A DNA stretch of 64,000 nt from Picochlorum sp. 'celeri' (GCA_010909725.1 JAACMV010000004.1:992001-1056000), one strand, 5' to 3'. Positions 31,870 through 42,401 are shown, counted from the first letter of the stretch. Numbers and translations are program-made. Notes: generated by a model from the sequence alone, not told the origin.

Positions 31870-32086
31870 GGCGTCTATACATAGACAGGTATATGTGTCT
31901 AGGATTTTGATATCTAGTCTCGAGATTATTCTTATTTTTGAGCGAGAAGATTCAGCTTTTATGAGGAGAATTCAAGACCGTGGATGTTTTTTCTTAAAGT
32001 TTTATACAAGGAGTTCCACTAGATTCAAAACCAATGCTTGGTTCCCAGAATGTTCCAGATATTATGAATGAGGTAGATGTAATTCA

Positions 32087-32962
32087 ATGGCATTGCTAGG
32101 TACCGGTCTTGCGCAACAGCGCGTGTCGTTGACGAAACCATTGTCTCGACGTTTGGTCGTCTCTAGAAGTATTCAACGACGGAAGGGCAAATATCCCTTG
32201 GTGATAACATCGTCACCTCTAGATAAAAGTAAATTTCATGAATCTAGCAATGGGAGCGGGTCGATCAGTCCGGCGTCGAAAGCAAGTGGCCAAGGAGACT
32301 ACGACACGTCCTTGTCGTATCTGAAGGAAGACTATCCCACCGGATTGAATGCCCACGGTGAAACTAATAGTACCAAGAGTCGTGCTGGGATGGGCAATGG
32401 CGTATTTCTGATGCTCATGGTCAACTTTGCCTTGCACACGGTTGCATACTTTTGGAATCCTACCTGGGTTCATTCCCTGGCACTCTCTCATTCAAGCCCA
32501 AAGATTTGGCAATTTGTGACGGCTGCATTTGTGCATGCAAATTGGGATCATCTGTTTGGTAATGCCTTCTCACTCCTTGTATTTGGGCGTATGGTGGAGG
32601 AAGAAGAGGGAGCTCTGGGATTGTGGGTGACGTACATTATTTGCGGGATTTCTGGAAATATAGCATCATACTTGTCCAGTCCTGGATCTGCGACGATTTC
32701 TTTAGGTGCTTCGAGCGCGGTGTTTGGCCTCTTCATGGTTGGTGTGCTCACCAAGCTGAGGCCAAGTGTGAAGCAGCTGTTGGAAGCTGCTATTCTGGGA
32801 AGCTATGTGGTGAAGCAAGTACTACAGGAGGTACAAATGGTGGCATCCGGGGCGTCAATCGTCGCGGGCCAGATGACGGTGGGACATATGGCTCATTTGG
32901 GTGGTGCTGCTGGTGGGGTATTGCTCGTGATTTTATTATCTCGTTTGCCCCCAGTTCCATAA
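32087..32962 (+). CDS. Rhomboid-family intramembrane serine protease, probably plastid
   Basis: A single exon of 291 aa. The first ~50 residues are basic and hydroxylated without acids (RRLVVSRSIQRRKGKY), fitting a transit peptide. Six or so membrane helices follow. The rhomboid landmarks are present: WQFVTAAFVHANWDHLFGNA (His155 and Asn159), the nucleophile in LGASSAVFG (Ser209) and the partner His270 in HMAHLGGAAGG. The closest known type is the plant plastid RBL10/RBL11 class. Substrates are unknown. Confidence 0.88.
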   Translation: MALLGTGLAQQRVSLTKPLSRRLVVSRSIQRRKGKYPLVITSSPLDKSKFHESSNGSGSISPASKASGQGDYDTSLSYLKEDYPTGLNAHGETNSTKSRAGMGNGVFLMLMVNFALHTVAYFWNPTWVHSLALSHSSPKIWQFVTAAFVHANWDHLFGNAFSLLVFGRMVEEEEGALGLWVTYIICGISGNIASYLSSPGSATISLGASSAVFGLFMVGVLTKLRPSVKQLLEAAILGSYVVKQVLQEVQMVASGASIVAGQMTVGHMAHLGGAAGGVLLVILLSRLPPVP

Positions 32963-33323
32963 ACTGGTGTGGATACCAGTCCCTATCCCTGTGTTGTGTA
33001 CACCATCATTCTTTTGAAACACACGATATAGAAATGATTGTAACAGGCCGTGCGGCTCATCTTAACTCATGTTTCTCTCCTTTCTATCCATCTATATGCA
33101 CATTGAAGAACTCTCTAGTTGCCTGGACCAGACCATCCACATTGGATGGGGCCGCTACCAGGCGTCAACTCGGTGTCAGCCACATTGTCTAACTTATATA
33201 TGCATACTGGGCTCTACAATATCGCTCGTATAAGCCTCAAAATCCCTGGTATAGGCCCAAACCCGAATTCGATATGTTTATATTTCTGGAAAAATTCCAA
33301 ATTGTCAATCACGTAGTTTCTCG

Positions 33324-33338
33324 CGCATGTCCCATGCG
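33324..33338 (+). repeat. Hairpin in the leader of the permuted tRNA
   Basis: CGCATG (33324-33329), 3-nt loop, CATGCG (33333-33338), just before the 3' half. The following TGTAG (33340-33344) can pair with the CTGTA of the anticodon loop, leaving CCA as a 3-nt bulge, as in a bulge-helix-bulge splice site. Confidence 0.55.
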
Positions 33339-33346
33339 GTGTAGCC

Positions 33347-33452
33347 ACCAATAGGTCCCCCGTTCGACTCGGGGTGGTCGGACTGTTGATGTCTCCATTC
33401 ATCTGATGGATTCGCCGACCATAGCTCAGTTGGCTAGAGCGATTGGCTGTAA
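33347..33452 (+). tRNA. trnY(GUA): Permuted tRNA-Tyr (GUA): 3' half upstream of 5' half
   Basis: The two halves are in reversed order. The upstream block 33347-33382 has anticodon-stem 3' strand CCAAT (33348-33352), a 5-nt variable loop, T stem-loop CCCCG-TTCGACT-CGGGG (33358-33374), acceptor strand TGGTCGG (33375-33381) and discriminator A. The downstream block 33415-33452 has acceptor strand CCGACCA (33415-33421), D arm GCTC-AGTTGGCTA-GAGC (33424-33440), anticodon stem ATTGG (33442-33446) and loop CTGTAA with anticodon GTA (33449-33451). Joined through a 32-nt linker and closed in the anticodon loop after position 37, this gives a 74-nt cloverleaf with every stem perfectly paired and the eukaryotic Tyr identity pair C1-G72. 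CCA is not encoded. T-runs (33461-33465, 33472-33478) follow as pol III terminators. Confidence 0.93.
33383..33414 (+). other. Linker between the 3' and 5' halves of the permuted tRNA
   Basis: These 32 nt join the discriminator base of the upstream half to base 1 of the downstream half. They contain a small hairpin TCCAT...ATGGA. In processing, this segment should be removed at both acceptor ends, as shown for permuted tRNAs in other algae. Confidence 0.8.
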
Positions 33453-33460
33453 ACTTCATC

Positions 33461-33478
33461 TTTTTGCGTCGTTTTTTT
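33461..33478 (+). terminator. RNA polymerase III T-run terminators
   Basis: T5 at 33461-33465 and T7 at 33472-33478, starting 8 bp after the end of the tRNA 5' half. Their place supports transcription of both halves as one precursor from upstream. Confidence 0.75.
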
Positions 33479-33610
33479 GATCCATGATGCACCGCAGTAT
33501 GTGCACACATATGTGGCCAGCAGGAGACTGCTGCTGCAAGACTGCCTCAGTCTTCTACAAATGTTGACTTCTTCGATGTTGTTTTGCATCGCACACACAC
33601 ATATATTGAG

Positions 33611-33680
33611 GGAGAGAGAGAGAGAGAGAGTAAAATCTATTGCATTCTGGGATATATATGTATGTGTGTGTGTGTGTGTG
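33611..33680. repeat. (AG)n and (TG)n microsatellites
   Basis: An AG/GA repeat of about 20 bp at 33611-33630 and a TG repeat of about 20 bp at 33660-33680, separated by unique sequence. Simple-sequence tracts in non-coding DNA. Confidence 0.85.
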
Positions 33681-33949
33681 AAGAGAGCGAATCGAGACTG
33701 GTGTTGTTTTGTATTGAGAGCCAGCTCTTGGGATTTTGGGCGCCACTCGTGATCATCCACCTCGAGGTGGTTGGTTGGTCGGTCGATACCCTTGATGCAA
33801 CGATAGATGGATGGACAAGCATGCTTTGCGCATGATAAGAATTAAATATTACATTTGGAATATTTGACAGGTATAGAACGTGGTATCGAGTCTGCCGGTG
33901 TGTCAGTGGTCACAACGACGAGGTGGATTTTTCTCTTGGATACTAGACA

Positions 33950-35227
33950 ATGACAGACAACCATAGCAAGCTTGCTCTTAGAGATCTTAGCAATATTCAA
34001 CATGGAAATAGCATTGTGGGGAAGAAAGGGGTGTCGTTGGACTCGGTGTCGTCGGTTGGTGCGTGGTTGTCATGTGGATGGGTACTTGCGGTGTACTAAT
34101 GCTACTGACTTATGTGCAATATTGCAGATATCAGTGCGCTGATGAAGAAAGCCATGTCTACGCAGCAGGATAATGCATGTCGGCCTCGAAAGGAAGCGAC
34201 GGTGGCTGTGTATCAAGATTTTGATGACAAGGAAAATGCAGTGGGACAACGTACGTCTGGTGGCAAGGGAAAGAAAGGGCTTGGTCATCGGCGCCCAGAG
34301 ACGAGGAACAGTATGGTTCAGAGGCCGGCACGATATGGTGATTGGTTTGATGGGGATGATGCTGAACTGGAAAAGATGGTTGATGAATTCAATGACGAGC
34401 AGGTACAACAAGGGAACAAGAAGGATGGTTCGGATGTGGCTCGTCATGTGAGGGAAATAGCGGATGGATTGTGCAGTCAGTTGGACTCTTTGATTGATGA
34501 GAGTGAGCTGGAGGGCAGTGCTGATGAGCAGAGTTTGCGGGACAAGTTGTTGGAGTCTTGGGAGGGCAAGAGTTATTACGATAGGCTGCTGCAAATGACT
34601 GGTAGCAATGAGACGACTAGTACATTGATTCAAAAATCGCTGGAAAAGCAAGGGAAGGCACGCTGTCAGCAAGATAAGGCGGGGAGTCCATCAGATTCTT
34701 CTGATAGCATGCACTCCACAGAGCCACTCCTTTCTCCTCCAAAAAGGAGGGGCCATAGATCAAAGCAACAAAGCCTTGAAGTGAAAATACCAGACCATCC
34801 TCTGATTCCAGAGGAAGCATTGACTGTAGTAGACAAGAATAAAAGGAGCACTTCTCAAAAGCAGCAACCGACTGGGCCAGGGCTATTGAAAGTGTCTGCT
34901 CGTGGATCAAAAGCGGGAATGGCACCGTGGGAAACAAAACAGGACAGTACGATGTCTCGCAAAGCCCAGGCTGCGAGGAAGCAGCTTCGCAGCCATCAAG
35001 GAGCCTATGCAAGTGCAGAAAGCAGTGCCAAAGCCCTTGGGATGAAATTGTCCAGCCTCAAGGAGAAGTCGGTATCGTTGAAACATGCGACTGAAATAAA
35101 AAAGGAATATGACGCAATGCATTCAGAGGTACAATCTTTGCTCGCAGCCGTGACCAGCCTTGCCAGCAGCATCTCTGCTGGCAGGGCTCAGATTGACACT
35201 GTTGTGACATCACTTCAAAAGGACTAG
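33950..35227 (+). CDS. KEN-box coiled-coil protein of unknown identity
   Basis: Exons 33950-34058 and 34128-35227 join in phase 1 across a 69-bp intron, giving 402 aa. The N-terminus, MTDNHSKLALRDLSNIQ, resembles the short motifs before degradation signals in mitotic regulators. A KEN box (DKENAVG, residues 71-73) sits in a basic disordered region. Acidic and Ser-rich stretches follow (residues 100-240). The last ~90 residues form a helical coiled coil (AKALGMKLSSLKEKSVSLKHATEIKKEYDAMHSEVQSLL...). This layout suggests a cell-cycle protein removed by APC/C, possibly at the spindle or kinetochore; that is inference. I recognise no family. Confidence 0.75.
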
Positions 35228-35343
35228 GCCTGTATTTTCCTCTCTCTTTAACACAAACTAACACTTTTTCTTCTTACACTTTCGTTATCAAAGGGCATGT
35301 CATTGAAAATCCAACATAGTAATGTACATACATCCTGCATTGT

Positions 35344-36588
35344 TTAAAACTCTGGAGGCAATGTGTGTCTTCGGAGGCACCGACCAGATGCTTGCTTCTG
35401 CTGAGGAGTCTCCATATCACCATGAGTATCCTCATGCATGTGTAACGTTGATGCGTGCATGTGGACTGTATGCCTCCTTGTTAGACGCCTCTCCGCCTTG
35501 TCCATGTACGGCACAGAGTACACCCCTCCAAGAACTGATACTTTGGTTTCCACTGGTATTACCTTGCTCGGCGTTGATGCTGTCGTGATGAGATAGACTC
35601 CACACAGCAAAATCACAGTCCCTACTGCAAACATCACCTTCTCAACAACATTCATGTTTTTGATCTCTTCAAAGTAGATTGATCCACATGCCATTGACAG
35701 AATAATCCATCCAACCTGAAGAGTGGGCATGATGATGGAGACTGGAAACATTTTGAGACCCTTGTTGAACCTTGACACCCAAAAAAAGGCCGTGCCCAAG
35801 AAGAGAACGACCACGAGCCATGTATACCAATGACCAGCTTGAGAATCTCCAGATATTGTTGTTCGTAAAAGCAAACTCATACTCTTTCCATACAACACGC
35901 TCTGAGTGCCTATTGTAGCAGCATATAGCATGTACGCTATAGGAAGCCATCGGTACCACTTTCCCATCTGTTCAGGGGTCCTGTCGGCATGGCGTGGAAC
36001 GCGAGTTTTCCCAAACTTGTACAACACATAGGCCATCAGACACACAACGCTGGCCACGGACAAATAGACAATATACGCCGGGTTGCTATAGAGGTCTAGC
36101 AGTTCATCTGCGGTAAATGATGGACTCTCATGCGACCCAAATGCCACGAGCAACACGCATCCGGCCACCACAACCAAGGTTCCAACAACAATATACCGAT
36201 TCAAGCGTTCCTTGTTCACCAGTCTCGAAAACACGACATTGCTCACAAATTGTACACTACCTAGAGCTGCAAGTAAAGACTGAGCAGCAAATGCAAAACT
36301 TGCAAAATTGGCGACATTCGCAACGACAAAGACGACCATGGATGCAAGCCACAACCTGTTGGGTTTGACCTTGAACCAAGCACCTGGACTCTTCAACAGC
36401 CTCGGCATGGGCTCCTCCGACTTTTCCTTTATCCCATTAAATCTTGTATGAGCCAATTTAATGCAGTTCGTAGACAAATTAATGCATAATGACCCCAGCA
36501 GATTGATCACAACGCCAGCCACCCACAAGGTATTACTGGAGGATGACGCCGCATCTTCTTCTTGAGACGTCGATATTCCATCATCCAT
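35344..36588 (-). CDS. NIPA-type magnesium transporter (DUF803)
   Basis: 414 aa from the ATG at 36588 (an in-frame stop lies upstream). About nine membrane helices: LWVAGVVINLLGSLCINLSTN opens, then NRLWLASMVVFVVANVANFASFAFAAQSLLAALGSVQFVSNVVFSRLVNKE, the hallmark NIPA block; later YLSVASVVCLMAYVLYKF, WLVVVLFLGTAFFWVSRFNKGL, and VSIIMPTLQVGWIILSMACGSIYFEE. NIPA proteins carry Mg2+ across endomembranes or the plasma membrane. The C-terminal tail is about 75 residues, His/Thr-rich and likely cytosolic. Confidence 0.88.
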   Translation of the reverse strand: MDDGISTSQEEDAASSSSNTLWVAGVVINLLGSLCINLSTNCIKLAHTRFNGIKEKSEEPMPRLLKSPGAWFKVKPNRLWLASMVVFVVANVANFASFAFAAQSLLAALGSVQFVSNVVFSRLVNKERLNRYIVVGTLVVVAGCVLLVAFGSHESPSFTADELLDLYSNPAYIVYLSVASVVCLMAYVLYKFGKTRVPRHADRTPEQMGKWYRWLPIAYMLYAATIGTQSVLYGKSMSLLLRTTISGDSQAGHWYTWLVVVLFLGTAFFWVSRFNKGLKMFPVSIIMPTLQVGWIILSMACGSIYFEEIKNMNVVEKVMFAVGTVILLCGVYLITTASTPSKVIPVETKVSVLGGVYSVPYMDKAERRLTRRHTVHMHASTLHMHEDTHGDMETPQQKQASGRCLRRHTLPPEF

Positions 36589-36618
36589 CCTATTTCTAGA
36601 TTCTGTTGATTCCAATTA

Positions 36619-37017
36619 ATGGGTGGAAATCAATACACAGCCTCGCACATGCTCTCGGTACCATATCAGAATTCCGCCTCGTCAACAGAAAGTTTGTTGC
36701 AACGACGGGCTCGCACAGATTGAATCAACCATCCAGAGCCTCCTCCGACCGGACAAGGGCAACGCACACTTCAGGCAGACAACACATCACCCACATCGTC
36801 TTTTTCGACGCCATCTACCGCATTGTATGCATTCCTCAGAGAGAAGACACTGCTCATAGAAGAGTACGCGTGCATGCAGGGTGAATTGCCTCTCTGTGCA
36901 AGGGCAATGAGATGGATATCCAGTATGACATCCACAGCAGTGGATCAACACCAACAATTTTACCACCATGAAAAGAATTTGCTAGACGTCCCTATACTCG
37001 CCTGTTCTGTCTCCTAA
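36619..37017 (+). CDS. Candidate small spliced gene, unknown
   Basis: Weakly supported. An ATG at 36619 gives 13 codons to a GTACCA donor (36658). An acceptor at CTTCAG (36771-36774) restores a frame of 80 residues ending at 37017, with NTSPTSSFSTPSTALYAFLREKTLLIEEY and a helical QHQQFYHHEKNLLDVPIL. The 93-aa product matches nothing I know. Exon 1 begins only 30 bp from the NIPA start on the other strand. Confidence 0.3.
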
Positions 37018-37321
37018 CTCATTCGTTATTTTATTGAAAAGAATATTGCACCAAAGTAATAAACAATGTGTGAGGTTTGATAGCGATACAAATTTCGAAC
37101 CCCTGGATTTCTTCGTAACCACGTTGAGAAGCTTTGAAAACGAATGTGATCTTAGAATGGTGCAGCATTTGTTTTACTAATACTAACAAGGCTGGTTGTT
37201 CAGATATCAAAGGATTTGAGGGCACTGAAGAGGTCCAGAAGGAGTGACGAGAGACTTTTGTGCTCCAAGTGTTGTCCTTGTTGCATTCATAGAATTGACT
37301 GTTGGCACCGATCAGCCCCCA
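37018..37321. other. Upstream region of ATG13
   Basis: About 300 bp before the ATG13 start. The open frame continues upstream of the ATG but has no in-frame ATG there, so it is taken as leader. No element recognised. Confidence 0.4.
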
Positions 37322-38830
37322 ATGAGTGCAAGTAGCAGCAGTGGTTGTAGCAGTCGAAAAAGTGCGGAGCAGGTGGGAGTGACGCACGAACAGCTGGTTG
37401 GCCAAGCATTTGTCAAGGCTGCTCACATTATACTGGATGGTCGTGTGAGTCGCCCGGATGCTGATCACAAAAAGACACGAAAGGGTAGGTCTTGGTTTAA
37501 TATACATGTGGAAGAGATGTGTGATGCCAAAGGGCGGCTAGAGCAGTGGAAGTCAGAGGCAAACCTGGGATTGCCTCTTGTGTTGGATATATTTGTGTGC
37601 CCTACGTCCCTGAAGCATCCTCTATCTACGTCGCCGTCAGATGAGTCTAAAATGACGTTGGTCGAGCGATGGTGTATAGGATATGTCCCTATTGTAGCAA
37701 AGCCACCACTATTGGGCCAATCATATCGCAGGTCCAGCCCTCGGGCATTATACAAGAGAATGTCGCTCATGATGAGGTCCCTGTACTCTTTACTGCGCAT
37801 ATTGCCTGCACAGAAACTGAGAAGAATGGCAGAGAGAAACGAGTACGAGGAGTTTGTGCTGGATTACAGAATTCATTCCAGTGTTCGCAAAATAGATGAT
37901 CATGCCGAGGCATATGAATTTGCCCCAGTTGAAACAGCAGATGGTAGATTTACGGTCAAAGTCATGTATGTGGATAGAGAAATAGAGTCTGATTTTATAC
38001 CATGCTCTGCTAGGCGGGGTATATTGAGGAAAACGGGAGACTGTGTCAAAGTAACAGATGATGAAGCTGGTGGTGGAAAGGGGCGATTGCCCAGTTCTCC
38101 CATGGCCATCCCTGATACCAGCGGAAATAGAATGGAGATATCGAGGAAGTTGAGCCTTCCACTAGATTCAAGAATGTCTTCATACAGACGGGCATATGCT
38201 CATTCTCCTGGTTCGTCGAGAGAGGGCTTTTTCATGTCTGCAAGCCCTGACTTGCCATTTGCATTCACGCCAACGCGGCAGTATGTAGCCACGTTTCCTA
38301 AATCGAGTCCGAGGACAGATGGAACTTATGGGTCGTCTATAGGTAAAGATTTACAGATAACCACCTTGCGGAGAGATTCGAGTACTCGGTCATACCAGAT
38401 GTCAGAGGAAATGTCAAGTATTGGCTACTCGGTGTCCCCTTTACAGGATCAATTGTTTGGAGTCGAGTACTCTCTACCAGATACGCCGACATATCTGCGA
38501 CGGAAAAGTCCGCGACATCGAATCTCTCCCAGGCCCGCGCCAATGCTGCTCCAATCATCGCCCTGGAACGAAGATTCTTCCTTGGGGGACAGAACCACTA
38601 CATTTGTTCATTCAAAGGAGGATGAGCTACCTTTTGCTTTCAATGATGATTCAATACTAGAAGAAGGCGTGTATAGTGCGGATGATATGTATGCCAAAAA
38701 GAGTCTCGGTGTGCAGTTGGGTATGTTCACACAACTCATGAAGGAACCATCTCGTGGGAAAAGTAGCAAGCCGTGTATGAGTCTTTCGAACGCTGAGAAA
38801 CTCATCGATGAAACGTTGCACAGATTTTGA
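37322..38830 (+). CDS. ATG13: Autophagy-related protein 13 (ATG13)
   Basis: ATG13 is the HORMA-domain regulatory subunit of the ATG1 kinase complex that starts autophagy. One exon from the ATG at 37322, 502 aa. The HORMA domain spans about residues 25-220: FVKAAHIILDGRV, WFNIHVEEM, PLVLDIFVCP, MTLVERWCIGYVPI, KPPLLGQSYRRSSPRALYKRMSLMMRSLYSLLRILPAQKL, and EAYEFAPVETADGRFTVKVMYVD. The remaining 280 residues are Ser/Pro-rich and disordered, as usual for sites phosphorylated by TOR. The stop is 5 bp from that of the convergent ELP2 gene. Confidence 0.9.
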   Translation: MSASSSSGCSSRKSAEQVGVTHEQLVGQAFVKAAHIILDGRVSRPDADHKKTRKGRSWFNIHVEEMCDAKGRLEQWKSEANLGLPLVLDIFVCPTSLKHPLSTSPSDESKMTLVERWCIGYVPIVAKPPLLGQSYRRSSPRALYKRMSLMMRSLYSLLRILPAQKLRRMAERNEYEEFVLDYRIHSSVRKIDDHAEAYEFAPVETADGRFTVKVMYVDREIESDFIPCSARRGILRKTGDCVKVTDDEAGGGKGRLPSSPMAIPDTSGNRMEISRKLSLPLDSRMSSYRRAYAHSPGSSREGFFMSASPDLPFAFTPTRQYVATFPKSSPRTDGTYGSSIGKDLQITTLRRDSSTRSYQMSEEMSSIGYSVSPLQDQLFGVEYSLPDTPTYLRRKSPRHRISPRPAPMLLQSSPWNEDSSLGDRTTTFVHSKEDELPFAFNDDSILEEGVYSADDMYAKKSLGVQLGMFTQLMKEPSRGKSSKPCMSLSNAEKLIDETLHRF

Positions 38831-38835
38831 GCAAT

Positions 38836-41560
38836 TTACATGTGTATATTCCATATTTTAACCGAATGATCATCACCTACACTGGAAATCTGGCGTTGCC
38901 CTGGTCGCCACTGGACACGTCGTACTGCAGCAGCATGCTTCAGGTGTGCTGGAGATGCATATACCAACTCAATACACTCCGACGCGTCTATACCCTCTTT
39001 GAATCTATAGACATGCACATGCCCGTTCTCTAGTCCTGCCGCTATGAGTAAAGATTCTCCATCTTTCTGGCACGACACACTGTGCACGCTTGACTCACAG
39101 GACATCTTTCCAACAGACGTCTCATCCGCGATCCCTTGTGCATTGACCTTCCAAACTTTGATTGTGGAATCTCGAGACGCTGTCACTATGTATTTGGAGT
39201 CTGGACTCCATGCTAAACCCCATATGATCCTGGCGTGAGCCTTCACCAGACACGCTCTTGAAAACTCAATCCCAGAGCCCCTTTTAAAGATGCACATCTT
39301 CCGATCCCTCCCCGCAGATGCCAAAAATTCCCCACAAGGAGAAAATTCGAGATGCGTGACGGTCAAAGTATGGCCCTCCAATGTTTCTGAAAGAGTCCAG
39401 GATTCTGTATTCCAGAGAATAATACCTGCAGTGGAAGCAGATTGTGCCCTGCTCGCTGAAGCAACACAGTCACCCCTTGGGCTTGTCGCTACACAATACA
39501 CATCATTACCATGACCATAAAGCTTGTGAGTTTCAGGCCATAGTGTATTCTGAGATAAATGCTCCTCGAGTGGGGGGCAGGTAACCACAGATGGTGCCGA
39601 CGTTGGGGCCAAATCAGCTCCATCGTCATACCCACCACCAGACTGCTCTCTATCACCTTGATCCTCTTCAAACATCACAGCTTTGTTTGATAGTCCAAGC
39701 GCCGGCAAGGTGGCCCCCAATGCTCCACCAGCCTCCTCCTGTGAGAGGGCAACATCGTGTCCTTGCGCTGCCATCAATGTGTCCAAAAATGCCCTTGGGC
39801 TTTCAAAGACTCGTAAAACCTTCTCTTCACTCCCACTGACGTACTTATATTTCGAAGCATCACCAGGCGCAGATACCATCGCGGCACAACTGAAATCATG
39901 TCCATGTATTTGCGGACGGGCTATTTCACACCACTCTCCCTGCGCCCCTGGCTCTGGCCGACTCTCTGTAAAAATTCTCGCGGTCTGATCTTCACTCACA
40001 GTCAAAAGAAACATACCGTCTCGAGACCAGGATGAGTCAACAACCGGTCCCATGTGACCACTCCCAGCAGTCCTTGGAATGAGAGAGCCATCCACACGAT
40101 CCCACACATGGAGAGCACCAGTGTACCCGTGAGCAGCAATAGAACTCCCATCACAACTCCACGTGCACGTATAATATCCCAAGTGATTGATTCCAGCATC
40201 CCCAACAACTTCCGACGACAGCCAAACCCCTATACAGAATGATTACAAAGAATGTCATGCATCATGCCAAACCTCGACACACATTACGATATATACATGA
40301 CGAGAAGAACAGCATAACACATTATTACTCTAGCATTGCTTTTGACACCACATGCCACGACATATATCGACAATGAGGTGCTTCGAACAATGCACATTCC
40401 ACCTTTCAGCATTCAATCACCACACACCTGATTGAACATCCTTCTTCCAAAGGATCATGGTTCTATCCATCGACGATGATAAGAGCGTGAGATCAGAAAT
40501 ATCACTACACCTCTTCATATTCCATGCCACACGCATCACCCAGTCCTCATGCCCCACGAGCAATGCTTCCAAAATCACAGTGTACGCTGGCCTACCATTG
40601 ACTCTGATTTGAGGCTTTGGAGCATACTTTGTAATACCCAATTTGCTCAGCATCGAATCACCTTGACTCTGTTCACTCGATGAATCCTCAATAGACCACA
40701 GTCGAACATATCTATCCTGACTGCCAGTCGCCAGCATGAGCTTTTTGTTTGCCACATGTACAAAATCAACTCCCCGAACCCAATTCTGATGACCAGACAG
40801 AACGCACGCCAGCGTAAAGGAAGACAACGATCCTTCCTCATCCATATATAGCTTCACCAATCCATCCACACATCCCATCGCCACCAACACAATACCATGA
40901 TCACGAGCACTGGGATGTGGCAGCATGCCAATGGCAGCACAATGAACCAGCTTTGTCCCAAAAGACAGCCGCTGTGTCTCCTTACAAGACACCATATCAT
41001 CCACAATATCCACGCCATACACCACAGCATCTCCATCCCCGCCTCCACTCACCAACACAAAGCCACCATGCCCCATACACTCCACTGCAAGACACGTCAC
41101 AGGCCCACCATGCCCCTCCATCTTCAGGCACAACTCCCATTCACACTTCTCATGGACCTTCCAAACACAAATACACCCATCCCCTCCACCTGACACCAGA
41201 AATCGGCCATCAGTACCACGACGACCGTCAGGCAACCACACCACATTCGTCACCACATCCTCGTGACCCAACAGCGTCCCCTCTACCCTTCCATTCTGCA
41301 GATACCATGGTATATAGTAGTATTATATGCACATATATACGTCTGTAAATAAGATACCAGTCCCATCCCACCGCAACAGGGGGCATGTCATGCAGCCATG
41401 CAGCAAAATTCAGACAGCAAGAATAGCAAGAAAAAGCCCGCACCTGAATATTGTACAGCACAACTACCCTATGAGATCCAAATGCAACAATTCCTTCGTC
41501 ATTCCATGCGATATTCCCAACGCATCGGTTGCAACCAGCACTTGTGTATTCCAACTCCAT
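38836..41560 (-). CDS. ELP2: Elongator complex protein 2 (ELP2)
   Basis: ELP2 is the double WD40-propeller subunit of Elongator, which makes the cm5U-type modification of wobble uridines in tRNA. Exons: 41560-41444, 41295-40428 and 40229-38836 (introns 148 and 198 bp), phases consistent, 792 aa. The N-terminus MELEYTSAGCNRCVGNIAW and the centre GVWLSSEVVGDAGINHLGYYTC match ELP2. WD40 blades include LLGHEDWVMRVAWN, LYGHGNDVYCVATSPRGDCVASASRAQSA, IIWGLAWSPDSKYIVTASRDSTIKVW and AVRRVQWRPGQRQISSVGDDHSVKIWNIHM. Confidence 0.95.
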
Positions 41561-41777
41561 TGTTTGGTGATTCTCATTCTACAGTGGAATCAACAACAAT
41601 GCGGTAGTCCTAGGAATGATTTCCTATCCATAATCTCTGTTTCAAATAATAAAATCAAATCAATCACCATCTTCTGCGCAGAACACATTCTAGGAATGTG
41701 TTCCCTGGGGACGAGAGGGGGATCTCCAAAGAGGTTCGGTCGAGGGTGATGCTTGAAGGGTAGGAGTATCCAATACC

Positions 41778-42401
41778 ATGTTCTCTCGGTCACTGGACAT
41801 ATTTGATGGGAACATAGCCAATAGAGAGGGATTGCTGTGCTGTCGGACACAGCCGTCCTCTTCTGGAACCGCTGCCCCCTGCAGTAACCCTCTTCCAAAG
41901 CACATATTTGATTCACCAATTGGAAATTTTTTCACGTTCGGACGAGACAGCCTGCAGGTACGCGTGCAGTTGGGAATGGGTGCAGTGAACACGGAACGGG
42001 GCAGTCGTGCGATTGTTAGTTACCTGACAGCCTCGTTCACCCAATTGAATGGTTCAATATATTTTTCAATAGATATGGGTTGCCGATTTGGGGGTGAGGG
42101 GTGGTATGCTGGGTCGAATGGTGGCTCCGAACATGGGCGTTGGAAGCATCAAGATGTGACGCCGATGCCTTGAGCGTGGCGTTTCTGGCATTGGGTTGGA
42201 TGCGAGTATGGGGTGGCCATAGTATCTAATGGATATTTATTAAGTAAAATTGTACCTTGGTTGTGCAGTTACCCCCGTGTGCGGTGTAGACGTGTGAGTG
42301 TTGTGAGGACGTGTTTCAGAGTCGGAGCTTGTCAGGTATCTTCGGTAGAGGAGGTTGATTTGAGTATTTTTGATCAGGATATCCTGGAATTAATCGATTG
42401 A
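41778..42401 (+). CDS. Candidate small spliced gene upstream of the receiver protein
   Basis: Tentative. Exon 1 (41778-41957) starts at an ATG and runs 60 codons (MFSRSLDIFDGNIANREG...HIFDSPIGNFFTFGRDSLQ) to a GTACGC donor. A clean in-phase acceptor (CTTGTCAG, ending 42335) opens a final exon VSSVEEVDLSIFDQDILELID ending in TGA at 42401. Joined directly, the product is 81 aa with a 378-bp intron; a middle exon cannot be excluded. The acidic C-terminus with alternating hydrophobics looks coding. The next gene starts 80 bp downstream on the same strand. Confidence 0.4.

Larger units (their letters stand above)
32963..33949. other. Intergenic region with a permuted tRNA gene and microsatellites
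   Basis: 987 bp between the rhomboid and KEN-box genes, both on plus. It holds the permuted tRNA-Tyr (33347-33452), two T-runs, an (AG)n tract (33611-33630) and a (TG)n tract (33660-33680). No protein gene was seen. Confidence 0.7.
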
